Both the position numbers and the translations under genes were made by a program. This document shows positions 55,001 through 64,000 of a stretch of DNA of 64,000 bases, piece by piece (position 1 is the stretch's first letter; every line of letters starts with the position of its first letter). The notes under the pieces were generated by a model. That model was not told the DNA's origin, did not search any database, and saw only the letters and a list, made by a program, of their open reading frames with translations. This stretch comes from Symsagittifera roscoffensis. Taxonomy: Eukaryota; Xenacoelomorpha; Acoela; Convolutidae. Location: the NCBI RefSeq assembly GCF_963678635.1, contig NC_087069.1:28324303-28388302 (forward strand). Direction: 5' to 3'.

Positions 55001-55003
55001 AAC

Positions 55004-55303
55004 TTTTTATTAGTAGTTTTAGTTGAAAATGATGCACAACTTTGTCCGATAAAAAACTCCGGGACCCTAAACATTTAAAAGTAAGGTATTAGATTGTTTT
55101 TTAGACACTCTCAGAAACTTCAGTCTATGTACAGATACTCGAACTTTTTTTTACAGAGTCTTACACAATTTTCAAGTTACTTTTTTTAAAAAAATTTTTC
55201 TGAGCCAAACAGCTGACTAAAGTACTGTGGTCATTGTTTTGCAGGCCATGAGTAATAAAACTCACAAGTCGTAAAGCAAAACAAATCACACACTACTCAC
55301 CCT
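55004..55303. other. AT-rich sequence, nothing seen
   Basis: No frame, repeat or RNA motif stands out between PLE copy 3 and the GC-richer block at 55.3 kb. Confidence 0.5.
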
Positions 55304-55575
55304 GTCTTTGAAGCGCAGACTCTGCCTTCAGCTTCTGCTCACGTCTTGCTTTCGCCTTCCTCCTTGTCTCCGATGGTCTGTTGTTTGCCCCTGATGCCAA
55401 TCAGTTCTGCCAGTCTTGTGTTCCACTACCAATCGCAGAGACTTCAGCTCCAATTCAGCACTCTGGTGCAGCTTCAAATATTCATTGAGCTGTTCTGGGT
55501 CGTTCTGTTTGCTCTTGAAGAGTTGCCGTTTTGTTGCTGGAACATGGATAATATCGACAGATCTGTGTCATTAAG
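55304..55575 (-). other. Possible minus-strand exon
   Basis: This block is GC-richer than its surroundings. On the minus strand one frame reads PATKRQLFKSKQNDPEQLNE and onward for ~70 residues. A neighbouring frame (RRKAKARREQKLKAESALQR) runs into a strong donor, GTGAGT, at about 55298-55303. The two frames do not join without a shift, so this may be an exon of an unidentified gene, a pseudogene, or chance. Confidence 0.22.
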
Positions 55576-55861
55576 GACCTTCTAGATGAATCGTATTCTC
55601 GCTCCGAGATTGTACAAACATTGAAGTCATTCGTTGCCCGGGAGTTCGCAATTAACAAGGTTTTTCCGAGACATTCAAAGATAGCTCATGACTAAAAATG
55701 GTATCATGGCTGAGCCAGAAACTTTTTTTATGAGAGATTTAATTTTGTTCATAAATGTGTTGTTCAAATCTGCTAGAATAGTTGGTGATTTTTCTGTTTA
55801 AATGTCTTTTGCGTAAGTTTACTGTTCGATTATTATCTGACGGTGTTGGCTTTTAAGGTTA

Positions 55862-56136
55862 ATGATGTCAAATGAAAGTCTTAGACCTATATCCTCCTTT
55901 CTGAAACCGCTTCGTACGAGTGAGTTGTATCCGCAAGCAGAAACATGGAGTGTTATCCTCTCTCAAGATAATGATTTACAACTACAACAGTCCCTCGAAA
56001 CAACTAATCTTGTTGACCTTCCTGGAAACCGAGAACTTATAGAGCATGATTACGTTGATCCTCCGCGCCCATTTGACATCAGGGACGAGCATCCTTACAG
56101 TATAGACTTAAATGATGGAGAAGCGAAATTTAAACA
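55862..56136 (+). CDS. POU-homeodomain gene, exon 1 (N-terminal, no domain)
   Basis: ATG at 55862 follows an in-frame stop at 55838, so it is a good start. The exon encodes ~91 residues (MMSNESLRPISSFLKPLRTS onward) of ordinary soluble composition with no domain I recognise. It ends before a consensus donor GTGAGTG at 56137, in phase 2. The next acceptor that restores the frame is TTTTAG at 59432-59437. Joining 275 + 280 + 444 bases gives exactly 333 codons with no internal stop, which is my reason for assigning this exon to the POU gene. The link spans a 3.3-kb intron and rests on phase and splice sites only. Confidence 0.5.
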
Positions 56137-56399
56137 GTGAGTGAAATTTCAGATTGATAGATTTGATCTTAACTGAACCGAGCGAAGAAGATTTAGTAGT
56201 TCTTTTATTTACATTCATTAAAGCTTATTTTTAACATTTATTATAGAAAATTCATTTACATTCATTATATCTACTTTCATTATAGCTCATTAGCTTATTT
56301 ATTTACATTCATAAGACAAAGACAAGGTAGGGGAGGTAAGGATGTGTGGGAAGCAGGCGGGGATAAGACATGGGAGGACGAGGTAGAGGCAGATAAGGA

Positions 56400-57370
56400 T
56401 GTTTGGGTGATAACCACCCGGCTATCTATGCAGCCACCCATCCTTCCATTCAACCATACAGCGACCCAGTCAGCGATTTGTCCTGCCAGTCATGCAACCA
56501 TCTATCCATCCAGCCATATATCTACCAATCCGTTCAGCCATCCACCCATCCGTTCAGCCATCCACCCATCCAACCCGGGATCTATCCAGCCACCCCATCC
56601 AACTATCCAGCGAATGATCCATCCAGCGCTTGCTCCGTCGATCCAGCCATCCATGCAGCCTGTCATATATCTGCCCATCCATTCATACTGTAAACGATCC
56701 ATCCATGCATTCATCGAGCCATCCACCCGGCCTTACATTCAGCTCTTTATCCAGCAATGTAGCCATGCATTCAACCATGCATTCATCTATTGATCCATCC
56801 CAGTTAGCCATCGATCCATCCACCTCGCCATCTCTTGACCCAGCCATCAATCCAGCCAGCCATCAATCCATCCGTCCCAGCCATAAATCGATCCAGCGAG
56901 GTAGCTGAGAGTAATGCAGGGAAGAGTTAAGTAGTGTAATGATTGGATCCATCCTATTCAGCCATGTAGCCTTATATCCATCCAGTTAGTCATCTATCCA
57001 CCCATCTCATCATTTCAGCCAACTATCCATCCAGCCATTCATCCTACTGATCCATCGCAGCTATCCATCGATCCTTTCATCAATATCAATACACTCATCC
57101 ATCAACTAAACATCGATCCCTCCAGCCAGCTATGCATCAAGCCGTTTATCCGTACAACCAACTATCCACCAATTATTTCATCCATTCGTCCGACCATCTA
57201 TCAAGTACTCTAGTCATCCAGCCAGCCATCTATCAATTCAAGTCTCCATTCAGCAATCCATCCTTCCAGCCATCAATCCGTCCAGCTAACCGTTCAACTA
57301 TCCATCCGGTCATTCATTCGAGCATCCTGCCAACCAAAAATTCACCAGGCTTCTAGCCAGCCATCAATCA
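56400..57370. repeat. Degenerate CCAT-type low-complexity array
   Basis: Nearly 1 kb dominated by CCATCCATC, CAGCCATC and ATCCATCCAG words, imperfect throughout and broken near 56890-56950. It produces long artificial frames in several phases, none of which I take as genes. Confidence 0.9.
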
Positions 57371-58002
57371 GTACAGTCCACCAAAGAGAGATCTGAGTTG
57401 CGGGCCTAGTAGACTACAAGTAGCGAAAGTCGATTTCGATACTTGCGTAGAAACCATGAACCACACGCGGACAGTTATTCCCGAAATTGAAGCAGAAGAA
57501 ATCACTGACCGTCTATCATTTTTCTAGAGAATTATTAATAATGTGAACAATTTTCTCAAGCAGTCCGAGATCAGTATTTTAAAACCTACAGCAAATTCAA
57601 CAAGAAGATTTCTTGTTAATCTAACATCCACTAAATAAGAACCGAAACAAGGATAACCGGTTCCTGTGCAAGTAGCGCAATGTTCCGACCAGTCCTAAAA
57701 AGTTACAGCATTTTTTATTCCAATTAGTGTCGTTTTTCCGTCTCGGCGTGATGAAGGAATCTGAGCGAAAAAGTAGAGCATAGGCTTTTTCGTCAGTCAT
57801 GTAAAATATGCAAATTGTAAAACAATTTTTGAAGACAATTAACAAGAAAAATGAAAAAAATTTTTTTGAAGTTTTGAAGTTTCGATTCTTAAGATGAAGC
57901 TTAAAACTCCAAAAATTAATTTCATAAGAGTTTAACTAATTTTTCAAGGCTTAATTAAAGCAAAAATAAGCTACTGTAAGACTGCTCACTCGCTCGACGA
58001 GA

Positions 58003-58345
58003 CGAAAAATCAAAAATTTCAAACCGATTTTTCTCGACACTGGGAAAAAAAATTTTGAAATTTTTAAAAATCGTTCGAATCATGACTGAAAGGGCTTTAG
58101 TATGATATATCGCTCAACCCTGCCCGATGATTCTTTGTGGTGGCTGATTTTGCGAGGAAAACAAAAAAGACTTCTCGCTTGCGTTATTCGCTCGAATTAA
58201 GACAAACAATCAAAAATTTCAAACTGATTGTTCTCAACATTGTGAAATGTGGTTCGAATTATGACTGAAAGAGCTTCAGTATGATATATCACTCAACCCT
58301 GTCCGATGATTATTTGTGGTAGCTGATTTTGCGTGGAAAAAGAAA
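58003..58345. repeat. ~200-bp tandem duplication in the intron
   Basis: AATCAAAAATTTCAAAC through TGATTTTGCG is present at about 58008-58157 and again at 58208-58335, sharing ATGACTGAAAG and AGTATGATATATC. The copies have diverged by substitutions and a ~25-bp deletion. Confidence 0.8.
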
Positions 58346-59040
58346 AAAAAACTATAACACACCCGAATACAAAGTTCCTCCCCATTTTCAATGGTCGGAA
58401 CAATAACGTGCACAAGGACATTGAAAAGCCGATGCCTAACTTGTGATTCTTAATACGCCATTTTTAATCTAATTGTAACAATTTTTGTTGACTTTTCTGT
58501 GAATTATATTACAAAATCTTGTTTTCCCTAATCTCTAATGGGTCAATTGAAGTCGTTCTTTTTTTGAAATCTGTAGTCAGCTAGTATTGAATAGTTTTTT
58601 CGTCGAGACTTATCAAGTTTTGGCTCCCCAATCTAACGTAAGCATCAATTTTATGGTGTAACGAGTGGTTTTTATAAGGTGTCGTTTGAAGTTTAAGATG
58701 TTTTTCTTTCCCTAATCATTCAGCATGTAAATTTTTGTAACAATCTTAAAATGTGGAGAAAAATTCTTTTTTTTGTGGATTTTCGCAGGTTGGGGAAGGG
58801 GTTATGGCCCACAATTTTTATTTAAAAATTTAAACTCTCAAGGAACAAAAACAAGAGATTTATCCAGTTGAAGAAGAATAACTAATTTCTCGTTACTTAA
58901 TCAGATGAATTGAGCATAAATACCTCAGTAACACAAAGCGGGCAGCTAACAAATCCATACAAGTTGCCTAGTTCTGCCCGGACTGAGAATGTTATCAGTT
59001 AACATAGACATATAAGAAAGTTAAGCTAGAAAAGTAATCA

Positions 59041-59247
59041 ATGTTAAATGCAGCATCAACAGATAGTGTGGTGTATTCTTCATTGTCTTACGAAAAAACT
59101 TGCTCACGCTCAAATTTGTTTTTGGCTGGAAATTTACTTTTGATTACTTTTTTAATGACTTCAGTTTATTTTATCAACTGGAAAACAAATTACGCTCTCC
59201 AGAAACCAAAAAAGCATGAGGCGAAAAATGCTATGGACTTGGTTTAG
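59041..59247 (+). CDS. Small membrane-protein-like frame (68 aa), uncertain
   Basis: ATG at 59041, one hydrophobic segment (LFLAGNLLLITFLMTSVYFI) and a lysine-rich end, stop at 59245. It lies inside the predicted POU intron on the same strand. No family recognised. In AT-rich DNA a frame this long may be chance. Confidence 0.2.
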   Translation: MLNAASTDSVVYSSLSYEKTCSRSNLFLAGNLLLITFLMTSVYFINWKTNYALQKPKKHEAKNAMDLV

Positions 59248-59437
59248 TTTTTGGTTGTGCAACGAAATAAAAAATCTAGTGATGCAGTTTTAGTAACCGA
59301 CTAATTTCTTTCCTGGGCAAATCAAATCTCTGTTCTTAAAAATATCCAGAAAAAGGATTGTGAATTAATCTCTTCTCTGTGGATTTGAGTGCAATGATTT
59401 TGTGAAACTTTTGAAATCATCTAGCGATTGGTTTTAG

Positions 59438-59717
59438 AGTGAGCAATATCTTGAGGCGCTACCGCAACATTCAACCTGGGATCCCATTTAGCAGACTGCT
59501 GAAAATGCCTCCTAATGATAAATCGAAAAAGAAGAAGAACCGTAAAGAGAAGTTATGCGACATGGGTCCATTAGTACCTGGATCACTACATGCTCAAGCA
59601 GTGATGGATGCAGAGGTTCAAATTGAGTGGATCATGAAAGCTAGGGTGCATTTGAAATTATCGCAGGCTGAACTTTGCACATACATAAGAAGGAACTACA
59701 ACATAGTTTTTGATCAA
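59438..59717 (+). CDS. POU-homeodomain gene, exon 2 (first half of POU-specific domain)
   Basis: Bounded by TTTTAG at 59432-59437 and the donor GTGAGT at 59718. After a lysine-rich patch (NDKSKKKKNRKEK) comes the first part of a POU-specific domain: EVQIEWIMKARVHLKLSQAE, with the conserved DNA-contacting Gln of the SQ/TQ motif, then helix 2 and FDQ, whose Gln is the second contact residue. The intron falls in phase 0 inside the domain, right before ISRLE. If exon 1 is wrong, translation could start at ATG 59505 (MPPNDKSKKKK). POU proteins are animal transcription factors acting in the nucleus on octamer-like sites. Confidence 0.72.
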
Positions 59718-59845
59718 GTGAGTAGCTGCAAACCTATTATGATTTTCATTTTTTGTGTAATATTGGGAAAAGAGTAATAGATATGCAGCGAATCTGAAAT
59801 TAAATTGAATTTTTGATGATTCTTTCAAAATCTCCAAATATTTAG

Positions 59846-60289
59846 ATTCAAATTTCGAGATTGGAGCAGAAAAGTTTGACCCTTGGCAAAGCCCAGGAAT
59901 ATTTGAAGCTCCTTTATTCATTTCTAGTAGATGTTAAACGCACCGTTTCGCCACATGTCAAAACAAAAATAGCAGCTCAGAGCAGTAGACACCGATGTTT
60001 ATTCAACTCACACCAAATTAATCTGCTGAAAAGTCTGTTTGAAGTAAATGCTTTCCCAAAGAAAGCCGAGTTGAGCATTTTGGCGAATCACTTGAGAAAA
60101 GATCGAGAATCGCTACGAAAATGGTTTGACAAACGACGATTAAACTTTCGAAGGCAAGGCAGAAATGATCTATCAAATGGGACATTTGATCAATGGAAAA
60201 ATCTCTTGGAGTGTGATTTTATTAAGGCTGAAAGTAAGGAACTCGAAGAACAAACGATGTCTTGCGTAATTGCAGAAGGAACGGTTTAG
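59846..60289 (+). CDS. POU-homeodomain gene, exon 3 (rest of POU-specific domain and homeodomain)
   Basis: After the acceptor TTTAG (59841-59845) the frame opens with IQISRLEQKSLTLGKAQEYL, the ISR(F/L)E helix of the POU-specific domain. A ~20-residue linker leads to a homeodomain from about SSRHRCLF to NFRRQ. Using standard numbering from WF at 48-49, F8, L16, F20, W48, F49 and R53 are all present, but position 51 is Lys (WFDKRR) where nearly every homeodomain has Asn, and position 50 is Asp where POU classes have Cys. About 60 further residues follow to TAG at 60287. The predicted protein is 332 residues. I cannot assign a POU class. Confidence 0.75.
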   Translation: MQISRLEQKSLTLGKAQEYLKLLYSFLVDVKRTVSPHVKTKIAAQSSRHRCLFNSHQINLLKSLFEVNAFPKKAELSILANHLRKDRESLRKWFDKRRLNFRRQGRNDLSNGTFDQWKNLLECDFIKAESKELEEQTMSCVIAEGTV

Positions 60290-60665
60290 CGCCTGAAAAC
60301 TATCGAGTTTCTAGAATATCATCTCAGTTATTGTTTTACGGCGCTAAAATTTCCTCACAACGGACCCCGAAGCGATCTGAACAATGTCTACAGTCCCTAA
60401 CCAGATGCTGGAATCTGTTATTCAAAATGGTTCATGTGCGCATTTTTGCAATTTCAATTTGGATTTTTTTAAACCAAAGTTATAGAGCAGTGTCTTTTTA
60501 GTTAAACAATTTTTATTGACTGACCATCCGTTTAAAATTATGATGATACTGATACTACGTTGGTTCCAAGAAAATTGTTTTATTCGCATTCTCTTGTTTT
60601 ATGGACGATACGATCAATTGAATTAAAACTATTACTTGAAGTGCAAAATTTATATACAACACAAG
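60290..60665. other. Convergent 3' flanks, no gene
   Basis: Lies between the stop of the POU gene and the end of the minus-strand gene. AT-rich; ATTAAA near 60621 could serve as a poly(A) signal for the POU gene. Confidence 0.4.
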
Positions 60666-60671
60666 TTTATT
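60666..60671 (-). terminator. Poly(A) signal for the secreted-protein gene
   Basis: AATAAA on the minus strand, about 48 bases beyond the TAA stop at 60719-60721. Confidence 0.45.
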
Positions 60672-60718
60672 TACAAATCGACCTATAATATTAAAGCTTC
60701 TACCAGAATTCAGTTTAA

Positions 60719-61035
60719 TTAGTGTTTTGTTAGCTTGATAGCCGTCGGCAGGAAAATTGTGACATGTTTTGAACATCCTCGAATTGCGAATTGCTGCCAT
60801 TTAGTACTACAAACATCCCTGTTTTTACTATGATCCGGAATAGTCAATAGGATTTCTTCAGAGAGGGATTTAAAAGTGAATTGGTCGCCAATACTTGACA
60901 GTGAGAAGCAGTGAAAACTGTTTTGACATTCGGGTTCAACTCGATCTAGACAGGCTGCTGATTGTTTTTCAGTCGGAATCGCTTCTGTAGAGTTAGACAG
61001 TCTCAGCAGCTCTTTTTCAGCCTCGATGTCCTGGC
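60719..61035 (-). CDS. Secreted six-cysteine protein, exon 2
   Basis: Minus strand. The exon starts after a good acceptor (TTGTTTCAG, AG at 61036-61037). With the single C left by exon 1 it makes an Arg codon and continues QDIEAEKELLRLSNS, then AACLDRVEPECQNSFHCFSL, a spacer, DVCSTKWQQFAIRGCSKHV and TAA at 60719. It supplies five of the six cysteines of the mature protein. No family recognised. The even cysteine number and the signal peptide in exon 1 suggest a disulfide-bonded extracellular protein, possibly a ligand or toxin-like scaffold, but that is inference. Confidence 0.6.
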
Positions 61036-61354
61036 CTGAAACAACCAAACCATATTAAATCATGGCGTTATTTCTAGTCAGTTAGGGGCTTTGGGGAAAG
61101 AATATAAAATTATGTAAATAAAATAGACAACTATGTTGGAGTTTTGCGCTTAAACATTCATGCCGTTAAATTAGCTTTTTTCAAATCTCTTATCTAACTA
61201 GCGCTAAATGCTGGATTTTTCTGTGAAAATAAAGCGCAATGCCTGCCTTCTTTTTTTGAACAAAAGCCCCACTTTTTGAAAAAATTTATTGGTTCTAGCT
61301 CCTTGTTTGCCTTTATTGTTGTAAAATATGGCAAGTCTACTTAAATTAACTTAC

Positions 61355-61547
61355 GTTCGCTGTCAAATCTCCAGATTTTTTCTACTACTTTTTCCAATTC
61401 AGGGGTGCATTGGTCGTTGATAGTAATGGAAGCGGCCAATGGATAAGTCTCTATACAGTTGAATCGCAAAATGAAAAAAACTATTACTAGAGCAAGATTC
61501 AGACGAACGTTTGTGAGAAGTGCAACTTGAAACAAATGACAATCCAT
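61355..61547 (-). CDS. Secreted six-cysteine protein, exon 1 (signal peptide)
   Basis: Minus strand. ATG at 61547 starts a peptide whose residues ~16-31 are hydrophobic (LNLALVIVFFILRF), followed by a polar stretch with the first mature cysteine (NDQCTPELEKVVEKIWRF). It ends after GAA C, phase 1, at a consensus donor GTAAGT (61349-61354). Together with exon 2 the protein is ~168 residues. The intron is ~320 bp. Signal peptide, splice sites and phase agree, which makes this a credible small gene. Confidence 0.6.
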
Positions 61548-63778
61548 GGTTCTGAATTTCTGAATTTTTGGTATTATGTTGGTGTTAGCTATTGGATTTA
61601 AGTTTTTTTTTGTTTTCTGTGGTCTTTTACGTTCGTCAAGAAATATTTTTTATAAAGTAACTTGACTGCATTGGGTTTAACCAAAAATATGATTTGACGA
61701 TAGGAGTATCGCTGAGTGAAAAACTTCGTCATTTTTTCGTCACTCTTCGCAAATTTGTGAAAAATGTCGTACCGTAGTAAATGATCAATTAAATTTTCGT
61801 AGAAAAAAAGTTGTCAAATTAACAACTAATAAGACTATTAATGAGAGTATCACAGTTGCTTTTAAGCAGTATCAAATGGCGTTTCTTCGACACTTGAACT
61901 ACCAAATTAAGAAATAATATACCAATTTGTTTCAGTTCATCAAAGCAAAAAGATGAACAGTTTATGCTTCTGTTGCAACTTCTGTCATCATTTTTTAAAA
62001 TGTCGTAATAGTTAACAGTGAGAATGATTAGTCCCTCATCAATTTCGCCTGTTAAAATTGTCGATGCGAAGCTTCGCGAAGTAATTAAAAAGGGCTTGTT
62101 CGTTTCGATTGGAAGTTCGACGTGTGTACTCAGTTTTAACGACAATCTCAACGAGATTGACAGATTTGGCATTGACAATATCAAGAAAGTCTTGGAGAAT
62201 TTTCGTTGAAAGCCCTTCAAATGTAATAGAGTTTGCTGAGGATTCAAAAATATTGCCAATCATCCAGCTGCTCAAATTTGGCTCTAGCTTTAAAAGGAGT
62301 CTCAGATATGAAGTTTAAAAAGCTTTCATGTTTGTAATAGTTTTATCGCGTTTTTTTTAGCCTATAGTTTTCGCTTCATGGTTTTCGACTGAAGCTCTGT
62401 CGGTATAGTTTGCGAATGGTAAATTACCTTTAAGTGATTGAGTGCGTATACAAGCATCTATGAAGTACAGTTAGAAGCCTTGGTATTGAATTTTTTTCCT
62501 GATTTTTTTTATCACTTTTTTAAAATGTTTTCATTTTTTTGGCCATGCTTGAAAATTGTCGGCTTTTCTTTAATGTTATTTTCTGTTTTGCAGTGGTTTT
62601 TCTCATGTTTCTATGTGTCCATATTTCTATAGTAATGGTTGATCGCTTTTTTTACTAGTTTGTAAAGAAAATGGACTCTAAAGCCTTTATGGAAGATCGC
62701 AAAAGAAGTTGTGTGAATAAGTTATTTTAAATGTTCTATTTTCGAAGAAGGTTGTTGTTCTGACTTACGATACGAAAGTAACGGAATATTTGTGCTCGGG
62801 GTTGTTTTTTTTTCTTCAGACAAATTTTGACTTTTTAACTAGCCATTTTTGACGGAATTTTTTAAATATCATTCAAAAGGTATTGTTGTCCTGAGCTTAA
62901 ATTTGAAAAGATATTTCACCTGTGATTATTTTTTGTAAAGTTATGGGGGTTTAAAGATCGCCAATTTGGGACAATTATAGCGCAATATATTTCGCGCCAT
63001 TAACGCGTAAGCGGAGAGTTAATCCGTCTTAAAATTGTTCCAAATTGGTTGAAAGAAGCTTATTTGCCATAATTGATTTGTTACAAGGAGCGAAATCTAT
63101 TCTTTTGTTCTTTATATGGCGTGCGGGGAGATGATTTTTTTCGTAAAAAAATTCAAATCTTAGAAAAATTTTTTAAAAATTTTATTTAATTACTTTTAAT
63201 TTTTTGATGTTATTACTGCTCCATAAAAGCTTAAAAGGCAGTCGGAAAATTCAGGGCTTCGACCTGAAACGTGAAATCTTGTTCATGTTTGTTTCTCTCT
63301 CATATTTTGCGTCACCCAATGGAATAAAATCTATTAAAAAGTACTGCTTAAGGAAAGTTATAGGTTTTTTGCGTTAATACGCTCAGGTTTGTAAAAAGTT
63401 CTGTTAATCATAAGTTTGACTTAGCATTGTTCAATATTGATGTTAATCTTTATAGATATTTTTTCTGTTCCGCTGGCGACTTTTTTCTGAACAAAATAAC
63501 ATTGCAACTGATGTCTGGGGAGCTTTCAAATTGTAATATGTTTCCTTTTTTAAATTTAACAAAAGCAGTTAAAAGCATGTATTTTGATTTTTTTGTTTTA
63601 GTCATAATTTGGCTGTCTTTTCAACCAAACGAAAGAAAACAAATTAAACTGGTCATTCATAATCCACGAGTCACGAAAGTTTTTGAGTGTGGGTAAGGAA
63701 ATTGGACGACAAGCAGAACCCACACCCTTCATCTTCCATGATTAAGCTCTTCATTTTCTTTTTTTTTCTGATATCTAA
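61548..63778. other. AT-rich sequence, no gene accepted
   Basis: Several short frames exist. A minus-strand stretch at 61.8-62.3 kb (for example FEGLSTKILQDFLDIVN) faintly resembles a BTB pattern but is split between two frames. Everything else looks like chance in AT-rich DNA. Long T-runs are frequent. Confidence 0.4.
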
Positions 63779-63933
63779 TCTATATATCTATCTATTTATA
63801 CATCCGTCTATCTATATCTATCTATCTATCTGTCTATCTGTTTCTATCTATGTATCTATTTATCTATCTATCTTTCTATCTATCTATCTTTCTATCTTTC
63901 TATCTATCTATCTATCGATATATCTATCTACCC

Positions 63934-64000
<67 letters not shown>
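63779..64000. repeat. (ATCT)n microsatellite running off the right edge
   Basis: ATCT tetranucleotides with minor interruptions (CTGT, TTTC) become perfect from about 63928 to the end of the window. Confidence 0.97.

Larger units (their letters stand above)
56137..59437 (+). other. Predicted intron 1 of the POU gene
   Basis: 3.3 kb, starting GTGAGTG and ending TTTTAG. It contains the CCAT-rich array (56.4-57.4 kb), a ~200-bp tandem duplication (58.0-58.35 kb) and a small frame at 59041. The rest is AT-rich with homopolymer runs. Confidence 0.45.

Noticed and set aside
56344-57356. Plus- and minus-strand frames in the CCAT array
   Set aside because: Low-complexity repeat translation, no conserved protein.
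61819-62275. BTB-domain exon on the minus strand
   Set aside because: Weak resemblance, spread over two frames, no splice sites that join them.
63427-63696. 89-residue hydrophobic frame
   Set aside because: Composition of translated AT-rich DNA; no conserved motif.
1-64000. CRISPR arrays, operons, prokaryotic promoters
   Set aside because: None present. Introns, LTR/PLE/non-LTR elements and a POU gene show eukaryotic DNA; the tandem repeats lack spacer structure.

Overview
The window looks like a piece of an invertebrate animal genome. AT-rich host sequence carries a POU-homeodomain gene (a class known only from animals), one exon of ribosomal protein L23 and a small spliced secreted-protein gene. 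Nested retroelements fill most of the rest. No prokaryotic features are present. I cannot name the species.

Layout. 1-3.7 kb: two decayed minus-strand copies of a non-LTR retrotransposon family with a reverse transcriptase (RT) and a C-terminal CCHC/RPDG endonuclease-like end. 4.1-4.4 kb: RPL23 exon, minus strand. 4.6-5.05 kb and 30.8-33.4 kb: two halves of one Penelope-like element (PLE), split by element A. 5,053-30,806: element A, a ~25.8-kb Ty3/gypsy-type element with ~0.9-kb LTRs, TGTGAC...GTTACA ends and an ATTC target duplication. 33.66-34.76 kb: an opposite-strand PLE fragment running into a 21-bp minisatellite. 34.9-53.15 kb: element B, a diverged relative of A with no recognisable LTRs. 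54.2-55.0 kb: a third PLE end. 55.9-60.3 kb: a three-exon POU gene. 60.7-61.5 kb: a two-exon secreted six-cysteine protein. The right edge is an (ATCT)n microsatellite.

Elements A and B share one unusual plan. A gag with coiled coils and two CCHC knuckles is followed by protease, RT, RNase H, an acidic linker and a DD35E integrase with a GPY/F-like end. Pol then seems to end in a macrodomain resembling the OARD1/TARG1 type, nearly complete in B and reduced to its last third in A. Downstream on the same strand lie another ~9 kb of coding remnants (ORF2): a coiled-coil N-terminus, an SGNH/GDSL hydrolase-like domain, and about 2,000 residues I do not recognise. ORF2 is collinear between A and B, so it is an old shared part of this lineage. 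The macrodomain plus the SGNH/ORF2 cargo is the best candidate here for an undescribed system.

Both elements are dead: many stops and frameshifts, A has a 7-base deletion at the YVDD active site, and B lacks RT motif A. Each also carries internal tandem duplications. A purine-rich motif, TTTGTCCGGGGAG, recurs inside both and sits directly before the 3' LTR of A. Many short reading frames here are antisense shadows and are not listed. Percentages are by-eye counts over short stretches.
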